A DNA stretch of 64,000 nucleotides. It comes from Synanceia verrucosa (lineage: Eukaryota; Chordata; Actinopteri; Perciformes; Synanceiidae). Below are positions 51,434 to 60,480 of the stretch, one piece after another. The stretch is taken from contig CM056550.1 of assembly GCA_029721515.1 (NCBI GenBank), forward strand, positions 20,397,119 to 20,461,118, written 5' to 3'. The notes below the pieces were generated by a model. That model ran no database searches, was not told the DNA's origin, and saw nothing but the letters and a program-made list of their open reading frames with translations. Position 1 is the first letter of the stretch; each line of letters opens with the position of its first letter. The position numbers and the translations under genes were made by a program.

Positions 51434-51788
51434 TTAACTCATTGAGTGCCAGCTGTTTAATAAAATAGAAAGTGTCTTGTTCCAGCGTTTTTGTCCATTT
51501 TGAGTCATATTTCAAGATCCACAGAATATTTTGTACTATGTCTCTGAAAACACTGAATAGCTCAAATGAAAGAAGAGACTCTCTATTGCATCATGATGAA
51601 AAATGTTTGTTCCTACCTTGTTCCATTCTTGTTTTTTGTCAGAGGTAGGCACTTTCACCAAAATCACAACTTTTTTTCCGGAATCCGTCCATTTCGCTCT
51701 CTAATCTCGATCGTCTCCACTTCCCGCTTTGATCTCTGTGGCATATACCATCTCTTTATGTCCTGACTACAAATCCCAGAAGCCTCAA
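51434..51788 (-). mobile_element. Family A MITE, copy 5 (truncated on the right)
   Basis: Starts TTAACTCATTGAGTGCC and carries the body in reverse orientation, but homology stops near 51788 after ATCCCAGAAGCCTCAATA; no right terminal repeat. Lies just downstream of the tekt3 3' end. Confidence 0.8.
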
Positions 51789-52062
51789 TATATATAGAAT
51801 CATTCTCTGGACATACAAGCCATCTCAGTTGGGGTTTGTACTCAAACCAACCCACATTTCTGGTCAGCAGGAAAGACACACTTAATTTTAAACATTATGA
51901 AAGATATAAAATACGTAGATGTATCTCAACACTGACTTTTTAAAGAAGGTAGTTGGAGGAATGAAAGAGGGAAGCCCACCAGAGTATGCACGGCATGTAA
52001 ACTGGAATATTAGCGTCCAATTGATCGCCATGACAGCTGATTCTTCAGTGACATCACAGCAT

Positions 52063-52266
52063 TTTAATATTTTAATACATCTTGCATTACAGGTATAATA
52101 ATCAAAATTTAGTCTAATACTCCATTTTTTTTTATAATAGTTTGACATCAGTGCCTGTAAAATGGAGTTGATATCTTTACATTCAAAACACCCACACCAC
52201 CCTGAAAATCACTCCAAAACCATCAAAATAGCCATAGTTAATTCTGTTGGTCCTGAAGCACTTGAG
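52063..52266 (-). other. tekt3: tekt3 probable 3'UTR
   Basis: Short AT-rich stretch after the stop codon ending at two minus-strand ATTAAA hexamers (52076-52071 and 52068-52063). No AATAAA is closer. Inferred only from signal position. Confidence 0.35.
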
Positions 52267-52483
52267 CTAAGTGTAGCCCACCAGACGAGGCATGCTGGGA
52301 AAGCTCTTGCGCATGCTCATACACTTTTCCTGGTCCAGGAAGAGTGAGTTGGCCTTGATGGACAGGTCATGCTCCAAGGTCACTTTGGTCTTGACCAGAG
52401 TCTGCAGAGTCTCCTCGGCCTCCATCAGTCTCTCCTGAAGCTTATGAATGGTGTCCTCGATCTCTCTCACCTCACTCACAAGT
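52267..52483 (-). CDS. tekt3: tekt3 last coding exon
   Basis: 217 nt; acceptor GTTTAG ends at 52484; stop TAG at 52269-52267. Encodes residues 416-487, LVSEVREIEDTIHKLQERL to the conserved tail DQEKCMSMRKSFPSMPRLVG and YT. ATTAAA signals at 52076-52071 and 52068-52063 could end the transcript about 200 nt downstream. Confidence 0.95.
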
Positions 52484-55400
52484 CTAAACGAGGATGGATA
52501 AGAAGAAGAAGACGCTCACTGTTAGATCAGCAGCAGAGAGAAAGAAGTGAACAAAACCTTTTCAGTCCCACAAAACATGCAGAAACACAGACTGTAAAAT
52601 CATTTCTTAATAAAATATGTATAGAAGGTAGCTTCTTTTCCATCCACATGAATTTAAAAAAAATATATAAATGAAATGCATTTAGAAATATAAATACAAT
52701 ATATTGCGCTCTAATTTTTTGGCAAATTTGTGACACAGTGCATTAATGCATCCATTCATTATCTGTTAACGTGTTTGAATATTAAATTACATTCAGTAGA
52801 TTCTAGTTCAGTAATAATGACCCAAGTGCTAAAACATTGACAAATTAATGGTATATTGTGTTTAATTTTAGTTTTTGTTTGTTTTGTAACTACTGTATAT
52901 GCAAAAACAAATTATTTCCATAAATTCTGTAATCTCATGGCCATACTGTGTCTGGTGCCACCAGTGGTATGTAATAGTTTTATCACACTCAAAATTAACT
53001 AATAACAGAAGTATTTTATGTATTTTGTATAAGACATGCTGTTGTAGAACAGTGGGTTTTTCCTTCTCAACCTCAGTTGCAACCATATTGGAGGAAAATG
53101 CACCTGTGGTGAGGGTTGTCCCTGCAGAGCTCTATGTTGGGCCGGCGGGTCCTCTCCTCCAGCCTGGTCTGGGCCACTTTCAGTGGACACTCTTTGTCTC
53201 TGATGGCCTTCTTCAGAGATTCAATCAGCATCTCTGTCTGGAAGATCTCCTGAAGAGTCTGTGTGACGAGACAAGTGAAAAGAATTCATTGTTAAATCAT
53301 GATAGTAACAGCTGAGTGTGGAGGGTCTAAATCAGGGTAAAGGAGGAACTATTGACAAGAAAATGGTGGAAGTGGGGAACAAGTAAACACTGCACACTGC
53401 AAGCTTTGAATCAGCTGAGTGCAGTGCTGCACAGTGGCCTGCTCTGTCCAAACCCATTTGATGTAATTTAATTCCAGGAAATCACTACTCCTCACAACTG
53501 ACAGTGACAGAGGTTTATTAAGCGCTGTGTGCCTCACATCACAGCTGCTGTCTGTGTTCAAACCCATCCATCCAACAGCTGACATGAATTCAAAATGTAA
53601 CCCCTAGCAATTAACCCCAGAACAATGGGATCCATTGTCAGGCGCAAGCAGTGAAAGGGGCATTTATTACCATTCCTCTGTTTGACAGGAATGTTTTACA
53701 GCAAACATGCACATAATCCACTGCAGACAAGATGCATGTCCCAAACAGTTCATGCGGCAGACAATAAAGAGTTAACTAATTTCACATTCTGCATTATGTG
53801 CACAATTTGATAATAATACTGTGACTAGACGCAAATAGAGGATGGTGCAAACACATGATCTCTTGCTAATAAGTGGAAAATTTAGTTTCCCAGTGAAAGA
53901 GGAGAAAGAGAGAGAGAGTGGATTTAATTCAGTTTAAATATCAAAAACTGCCTTGTAAAAGCTAGTTTTTGATATTCCAGACTGTTTTACTTTTCATATT
54001 TACAAAATGAAGATAAAGGAGACCATGTAGAAAAGGTGAAGACCTTAGCCAGGTGCATCTGCAGGCTGTTCTTGGCATCAGTGGTTTCTGATATGCGGTT
54101 TGAGAAGGCTACGTTGGCGTTGTTGAACTGGTTCCACATCTCGTTCGACGTGGTGCTCAGCAGGATCTCGATCTCATCCCTCAGCTTGTGGGAGGCAGCT
54201 CGTTCGCTCTGGGAGCGCAGGATGTTGTCGTCGGTAAACTTAGACCACGAGTCCGGCAGGGAGATTCTGACAGGGAAAATAATTACATATTCTTTTTTGG
54301 AAGATCATACTCTTTACTGATTTTGGCAGCGACATGGCTCTATAGGTCTGTTGATTTGTCCACCACTTTAGTCGAGACTAAAATTTCTCGACTAATGGAT
54401 GGATTGTCATGGAATTTTTAAACAGACATTCATGGTTCCCAGATGATGAAGGCGAATGACTTTGTTGATCACCATTTAAACTTAGCCTTTATGCCAAAGT
54501 AGTCAAACTATAGGGAAACTCTGAAGTGGATATCAATAAAATTTGCTACAAACATTGATAATGATAGAGAGCGGATTCTGGACAAAAAGTGGTGATTTTG
54601 GTGAAAGTGTCCTCTTCTCTACCTCTGATAAAACAAGAATGGAACAAGGTAAAAACAAACATTTTTTCATGATGAAATAGAGAGTCTCTTCTTTCATTTG
54701 AGCTATTCAGTGTTTTGAGAGTCATAGTGCAAAATATTTTGTGCATCATGAAAAATTACTCAAAATGGCGGAAAAAAGCTGGCACAAGGCGCTTTCGTTT
54801 CTAAAAAAAGGGCTGGCACTCAATGAGTTAACATGCTAATATAAACATAGTAAACATGGTAAACAATGTAGTTGCCTACCATCTGCATGTTAGCGTTATC
54901 ATTGTGACCATAATAGCTTTAAGCACCACATGGCTGCAGATGCATTACATTATATTTAAACCTACTATGAGAACAATATAGTGTAGGGCAGCAACCAAAT
55001 TCACTTCTAAAAACAAAGGCTTTTCTGTGATTGACAGTTTAACTGAACAGCCCAACCCATTATTCCATGCTGGTTCAAACAAATATGACAAATTGTTAGC
55101 AGCTGCTTGACGCAATGAAACAGTTAATATTTGATCACATGAAGCTATACTCACGAAGGGTCTAGTCTTTCAATCCCTCTGTAGTAGCCAATACCGTCTG
55201 ATGTGTTCCTCAGATGGTGACACCTGTCATCTATCCTCTGAGCTGTCACTTTGTCACTCATGTCTCTTTCCAATTCATGCTGGGTTGCTCGGTTTGACCT
55301 GAGGGTGCCCGCAAAGTAATACAGCAACAAAACCATAAATCAAATACATGTCATATGTCACAGTTTTTGGACATTAAATAGACTTGTGCTTTTAGTAGCA

Positions 55401-57074
55401 TCTCATAAAGAGATTTTCAGACTCACGCCAGCTGAGCGACAGCTCGCTCCAGATGTCGCCTCATTCTTTCCTGACATGACTTGATGACTTCCACTTCCTT
55501 GTTGCAATGCAGTTAAATGAAACATACTTATTTCTTTTCAGAAAGATCAGAGGTCACACATGCTCAGGCTGCTGCTTTAATGTTACCTTTATGAGGTCTT
55601 TCTCCACGTGATCATGAACCAGATCGATGGACATCCGCTTCTCTCTGTGGTACAAACACTCTTGAGACACCTATTGACAAAGTGATGGTGACTAAAACAA
55701 GTTGAGAGGGTTGAATGTGCGAGTTTAAGCAGATGTCAATTAATTCATTATGCAGTATTTCCCACATATCGTGAGCAGATATGTTTATATCGGAGATTTT
55801 AGATGCAGTCCGATAGAATCCGATATTTGTTTTTTAGCTGATATCGGACCAACGTCCGATATTAATATCGGATCAGGACATCCCTGGCTCAGAGACACTT
55901 AACCCCACCTGCTCTTTGGGCGCTTTGTACAGCAGCCCTCTGCTCCCTTACAGGATGGGTTAAATGCAGAGGACACATTTCATGTATATACTTGTATATA
56001 TATGACGATAAAGGCTGTTGAGAAGTTAGTATTTAGTCTATCAGCTGCATTCTCTAGTGTCAGTTACCTGGAGAAGTCTCTAAGAGGCCTCCTGCTATAT
56101 GATCTTAGCCTAGCAAGGTGTTCATGTCACCAGATCTCCAGCCAGATCAAGTTGACTCACTCCAGGTAAGACAAATGACCAGTGGTTCTCTTTCAGGGAA
56201 TGCAGGTGACCTAATTAATACCCAGCAAAGGCACTGCTGCATTTTAAAGACACTGTTGCTACAACTAAACTGGAAACCCTATTCACAACTGTTTCACCAC
56301 AGATAATGTGACACACCCTGAGACATGATATCCGTGAACATTAATATGAGTGCATGGAACAAAGGCCTGACCCAAGAGTGAAGATGTCAAGGTAAATTGT
56401 CCTTGAAGAAATGTAACAACACAACTCTTCACACAGTTCAGATATTCCTGTACTTACCAGAATGGAAAAAGTCAAGGTAACACATTTATTTCTTCCAGTC
56501 TCACCTGAAGGGGCCCTTCAGTTTCTGCCAAGGCTCTCTCCAGTCTCTTTTTAACCTCAGCGAGTGCTGCTGTCTCCGTCACCATGTTGTCAATCTCGTG
56601 GCTCAGCTCAGCTCTCCAGAAGACAACATCATTGATCCGCTCGCCAATGTTCTTGTTGGTATTCTCCTGCGTTCGTCTGGTCAGCTGCTCCTTATCCTGC
56701 ATCAGCCTCATTGTGTCTCTTCTCAGTCTCTCTGCACTTCTCCTGGACGACTCAGACTCCCTGTAGTTGCTTATGTTGGACTTGTACCAGTCTTCTGGAG
56801 TGTAGCGGGTGGACAGTGTTGTCCTGTTCGATGGGTATAACATGGTCTTGGCTCGAACCAGATCTAAATTCTCTCGCTGTATGGAAGACATGGTTGGGAC
56901 AGAGCTGCTGCTTTTGTAGTAGCTGTTGGTCCTCCACAGGTTGGCACTAGGATTCATGGCAAAGGCAGGCTGGGTGTTGCGATAGCTGGACGCCATGGTG
57001 GAGATGGCAGGTAGGAAGTGGCTGGTTTTTGGCCGAGCATATGTGGCTGTTAGAGTGGATCCAAGCAGTTCCAT
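52267..57074 (-). CDS. tekt3: Tektin-3, complete CDS in seven coding exons
   Basis: Filament-forming coiled-coil protein of ciliary and flagellar doublet microtubules, important for sperm flagella. Joining 57074-56505, 55670-55587, 55497-55427, 55298-55155, 54266-54044, 53258-53104 and 52483-52267 gives 1464 nt, 487 aa plus stop (human 490 aa). The N-terminus MELLGSTLTATYA is the tektin-3 one. Diagnostic stretches include NRTTLSTRYTPEDWY, ECLYHREKRMSIDLVHD, RCHHLRNTSDG, NEMWNQFNNANVAFSNRI and the tektin nonapeptide RPNIELCRD (residues 403-411; RPNVELCRD in most tektins). Most of the chain is heptad-like coiled coil with Cys and Trp at family positions. Upstream of pmp22 on the same strand, as in human. 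Confidence 0.97.
53104..53258 (-). CDS. tekt3: tekt3 coding exon 6 with tektin signature
   Basis: 155 nt; acceptor CACACAG ends at 53259; donor GTGCAT follows CACCACAG at 53104. Encodes residues 365-415, TLQEIFQTEMLIESLKKAIR then the nonapeptide RPNIELCRD at 403-411, the hallmark of tektins. Confidence 0.95.
54044..54266 (-). CDS. tekt3: tekt3 coding exon 5
   Basis: 223 nt; acceptor CCTGTCAG ends at 54267. Encodes residues 290-364: ISLPDSWSKFTDDNILRSQS, then NEMWNQFNNANVAFSNRISE and ending MHLAK. The donor is GTCTTC, a non-consensus site, but the reading frame and homology fix the boundary at AAG. Confidence 0.93.
54564..54831 (+). mobile_element. Family A MITE, copy 6 (left-truncated, in a tekt3 intron)
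   Basis: Ends in GGCACTCAATGAGTTAA at 54831; the left part is missing and homology begins near 54564 (GATTCTGGACAAAAAGTGG). Lies between tekt3 coding exons 4 and 5. Confidence 0.82.
55155..55298 (-). CDS. tekt3: tekt3 coding exon 4
   Basis: 144 nt; acceptor ACCCTCAG ends at 55299, donor GTGAGT begins at 55154. Encodes residues 242-289 with split codons at both edges, including QHELERDMSDKV and RCHHLRNTSDGIGYYRGIER, very close to mammalian tektin-3. Confidence 0.95.
55427..55497 (-). CDS. tekt3: tekt3 coding exon 3
   Basis: 71 nt encode residues 219-241 plus two bases: EVEVIKSCQERMRRHLERAV and AQL. Donor GTGAGT at 55426-55421 is perfect. The acceptor AACAAG lacks a good pyrimidine tract and the preceding intron is only 89 bp, but homology and frame require this junction. 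Confidence 0.88.
55587..55670 (-). CDS. tekt3: tekt3 coding exon 2
   Basis: 84 nt, phase 0 at both ends; acceptor CAATAG ends at 55671 and donor GTAACA starts at 55586. Encodes residues 191-218, VSQECLYHREKRMSIDLVHD onward. Confidence 0.93.
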
Positions 57075-57103
57075 TTTTGACTCCCCTCAGGGTGCTCCTG
57101 ATT
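56505..57103 (-). CDS. tekt3: tekt3 first coding exon
   Basis: Start codon 57074-57072; 570 coding nt encode residues 1-190, ending ALAETEGPLQ, then donor GTGAGA at 56504. The head is Ser/Thr-rich and carries the MELLGSTL start; the coiled coil begins near residue 100. Candidate acceptors upstream of the ATG are GACCTAG (exon from 57103) and AATCAG (exon from 57097), so a separate 5'UTR exon is expected. Confidence 0.95.
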
Positions 57104-57238
57104 CTAGGTCCAGTGCAGAAAATAAATTTTAACAACAGGTATGAACTTCAATTTGTAGGCTGAAAACAGAAAATGTTCAATTCAATGAATGCTCAGTGTC
57201 AATGCAGGCAGGCTACTGTCCCTTTCAGCTGTGCTTAC

Positions 57239-57300
57239 CTGTAAATGAGCTCAAGAACACACTAAAGGTAAACTGGCATGCATAATAGATAGACAAGTTT
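57239..57300 (-). other. tekt3: tekt3 candidate 5'UTR exon
   Basis: A strong minus-strand donor (TTTACAG then GTAAGC) occurs at 57239/57238, 136 bp upstream of the proposed first-coding-exon acceptor, and just downstream of a CCAAT box and an X-box-like motif. The 5' limit is a guess. Confidence 0.35.
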
Positions 57301-57321
57301 GCAAGTCATTCATCCAGCCAG

Positions 57322-57399
57322 CCAATGGGGGTGCACGCTCCTGGGCTGCAAGCCCCGTCCAAGATTTCTGTTGTCACAGATGCAGTTGCCATAGGTTAC
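57322..57399 (-). promoter_or_regulatory. tekt3: Candidate tekt3 promoter: X-box-like RFX site and CCAAT box
   Basis: Plus-strand GTTGCCATAGGTTAC at 57385-57399 fits the RFX X-box pattern (GTTGCC half-site exact, 3-nt spacer, second half GGTTAC with one mismatch to RGYAAC). A CCAAT box is at 57322-57326. RFX factors with FOXJ1 drive ciliary genes, which fits a tektin. About 310 bp upstream of the ATG. Confidence 0.45.
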
Positions 57400-57712
57400 T
57401 GAAACACTCAGCCTGGGATGTCCAGATTAATGTTGAGCATGTGCTTCAAGTAAATATACTAGACAACATGTCACTACATTGAGGACAAGTTTTATGTTTG
57501 TAATTTTTCTTTTCTTATTCCCTCTTTTAATCCCCTGTGTTGTTTGCAACTCCAATAGGCTCTTCTTTTTCCCTGAAATGGACACATCCTCGGCCCTTCA
57601 ATCCCCCACAGCTGCTGTATGTGACCATCATGCTTACTGTTCTGCAAATTATTCTTAACTTCTTCTGACCTCAACTGAATTAGCAAGTCCATATTTAGAA
57701 CAGGTCATTTAC

Positions 57713-57811
57713 CTTCAAATATCTGATGCAAAGGTGAGCAATCTGAGCTCTGTCTTCAAAAGCAGAGGAGTTCATTTGGTTGCCAGGCAGCATCAGATAG
57801 CTCGCCATCAT
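57713..57811 (-). other. Orphan exon-like ORF upstream of tekt3
   Basis: Minus-strand ATG-ATG at 57811-57806 opens a 33-codon frame (MMASYLMLPGNQMNSSAFED and RAQIAHLCIRYLK), ending in phase 0 at a plausible donor AAG|GTAAAT (57713/57712). Reading through the donor stops five codons later. An in-frame TAG lies shortly upstream of the ATG. I do not recognise the peptide. It could be an alternative tekt3 leader exon, the first exon of an unidentified gene, or chance. A further open frame (57692-57492) lies downstream, but a 38-nt intron would be needed to join them. Confidence 0.2.
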
Positions 57812-59523
57812 CCTGTGAAGCTAGCTGTCTGTATGGATTACAGTCACCTGTTAAATGATTCATGCCACAGGAAGAGTCCACACAAACCCCTGTAGCACAG
57901 AATAATAATCTGTGTTGTGTTACCTACCATTGGAAGTGAGGATCGTTTACACTTCGCTGTTCTGAAGGGGTAGGGTTGGACAGATGATAGCCTGGTTTCC
58001 ACTACAGGGACGAGTAGAGCTGTAGGCAGCAGTACTCAGCTGATTTAGCTTTGTCACAGGACTTTGACAGAACGACATCCCTGTACACATTCATGATTTT
58101 GCATATTACCAATCAATCCAGTCTCATAGGAAGGCATATAAATATCAAGACGTGTCTTTGAGCCTTTTTGGGTGTCATTTTTACACCACTCAACAAAACT
58201 ACATTATGTAAAGTAAATTAAATACATCTGGAAACAATACAATAGAAGTGAGGATGAAATCAAAACAAATCAACAACGCAAGATGAACACTAGTTTGGAA
58301 AATCTTTGTTGGCAATATGTTGGCTCCAGTTGTAATTGTAACGGTACTCTTTGAGTGCCATTCACTAATCCCAAACTTACTAATGGTGGCTATGTGACTG
58401 GTTTGCCTCCTCTATGTCCAGTATTCAAAGGGATATATCTTCAAAGAGGCTGCCCTGTGCACTATTTTGTATCTCGTGGTTGGGCTACTATTGTCATAAA
58501 CATGGAGGTTTAGATTTAGAATGGCACGGCGCTCCTCCCCTGTGTCCTCGGCATCACTTAACATGGCTAGGTTGGAAAAGGCCACCCCACGTGCCTCTAC
58601 CGCCCTGACCTCAGCCGCTATAAATACGCCTCAGAAAAGCATGAAAAGCCAGCCCTCGTATGAAATTCCTCCCCTGGTTGGAGCAGCGAGAGTCCACTGG
58701 AAAAGTGCTTCCTCGTCAATCTCCCAAGCGGCCCCAGAACGTGAGGGAAATGTTGGAGGGGCCATATATACTCCTGTCTTGTGGCCCATGAGAGTATGTT
58801 GTGAATTATTGCATAGTGGAAATGTCTGAGGGAGCAAGCATGCTGTCCTCTCCACTTAGAGCACAGTAACACCAAGCAGAGCGCTGTAATACTCATAAGA
58901 ATAAAAACGCAAGTAGTAATCGAAAAGCCTGAAATGTCCAGTTAAGAAATGATCCCCTTTCAGTCTGTGGTATGGTATCATAGCCACTTAGCAGTTACAT
59001 TGTATAGTTAGAGGATGAAAAGTGACCTAAGCATGAAGGGAAAAGTATCATGATCGCCATAATTTATGTCATGTGGTTTGGCGGAGGCGTTTGGCCCTTG
59101 GATGTTTCTCATTTTGGTTTGGAGGATGAGACATGCGGTGAATGCTCACATTTGGACAGAGTGGACAAAATGAATGATGCACTGAACCCCCTGTCAGGCT
59201 CTCAGGTGACAGCACACAGGGTTGGTTTTCATCAATCAGCAAGTGAGAAAGGGCTTTCAGATAGGCACAACTTTATGTCTCCTTTAGTATCATGTCCATT
59301 CTTTACAACAAAAACACTGGAAGACATAAACCACCCCAACATTTACATATATGTGTCTCCAAAACCACAGATCCCTTCCAATCAAGTAGGAGCACTCCAA
59401 ATATGATGACTGCCAATAACTGCAGACATGCCTCAGAATCAATCTGCAGATATTATATCGGGTCTGTACTTTTTCTACAACCCACTGCCAAAACAAACCT
59501 GATCTGGTGTGTTAATTATAATA
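57812..59523. other. Upstream flank of tekt3, no gene supported
   Basis: 58500-58830 is a GC-rich unique block open in one plus-strand frame (58521-58829) but with no domain, splice pattern or codon bias I can support. Possible conserved non-coding DNA. Confidence 0.4.
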
Positions 59524-59973
59524 TTAACTCTTTGAGTCCCATTTATGTATTTCGATGTCATTTAAAATCCGACGCTTGAGTGCCATTGACATAATAATAC
59601 GTCAAATTGTTTTTTTGGCAGCCTGTGAGTAATATTGGGGCTTCTGGGAGATGTAGTCGGAGCATAAAGAGATGGTATACACCACAGAGATCAAAGCAGG
59701 AACTATCAGAGAAGATCAAGATTAGAGAACAAAACTAACAGATTCTGGATAAAAATTTGAGTTTGGTGAACTTGGTCTCTACTCTACCTCTGATAAAACA
59801 AGAACGGTAAAAACACGTTTTTCATAATGAAATAGAGAGTCTCTTCTTTCATTTCAGTTATTCAGTGTTTTCAGAGACATAGTACAAAATATTCTGAGTC
59901 TCGAAAAAAATAGGAAAAATGCTGGCACAAGGCATGTTCTGTTTTATAAAACGACTGGCACTCAATGAGTTAA
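59524..59973 (+). mobile_element. Family A MITE, copy 7 (full length)
   Basis: 450 bp; left TTAACTCTTTGAGTCCC, right GGCACTCAATGAGTTAA. Its right TTAA also begins another element (TTAAAGGGATAGTTTGGG), so the two abut on one shared target site. Confidence 0.88.
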
Positions 59974-60480
59974 AGGGATAGTTTGGGTTTTTTGAAGTAG
60001 GGTTTTATGAAGTACTTAAAAGTAATCTGATTACTGATTCCTTCAAAAAGTAACTTGATTTTAAAAGTAACTCAGTTAGACTACTAGTTACTTTATTAGT
60101 TACACTCAGCAGCTGCCAACACCCCCTCCACACTACATAAATGACACCCGGGTTTGCCAATACTCACTTTATATGAAGTGCATTTTGTGTCTCCTGACAT
60201 TTTAAGTTGAAATTAAAAACTATTCCTGAATATTCTTTAGCTGACGCAAATTCACAATAGTGACTGTATTTCCAGGTAGAAAACGAACATCTCTCTCCCC
60301 ATGCTGAAAACGTAACTTGTCGCAAAAGTGATGTCACTCCCGAGAGGCAAGAAGAAAGCAATCTTTTTACAAAGGATAATGACAAAAATAGTAACGCACA
60401 GTGACTTGGATAAGTAACTTTAATCTGATGACTGGTTTGGAAATGGCACCACGTTAGATTACTCGAATAAAGTACCTGCA
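59970..60480. repeat. Adjacent TTAA element plus composite AT-rich repeat
   Basis: Starts TTAAAGGGATAGTTTGGG at 59970, a start I recognise as common in fish MITEs, but after about 45 bp the sequence changes to blocks of GTAATCTGATTACTG and AAGTAACTTTAATCTGATG type, which recur in partly inverted form at 60018-60110 and 60370-60470. Probably two nested repeats; boundaries uncertain. Confidence 0.5.

Noticed and set aside
55740..55890. Repeated CCGATATTAATATCGGA-type sequence in a tekt3 intron
   Set aside because: Looks like an end fragment of a common fish DNA transposon (ATATCGGACC motifs), but neither boundary nor family can be defined.
58346..58372. ACTCTTTGAGTGCCATTCA, like a family A end
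   Set aside because: Only about 20 bp, without TTAA and without the body of the element; may be a remnant but cannot be supported.
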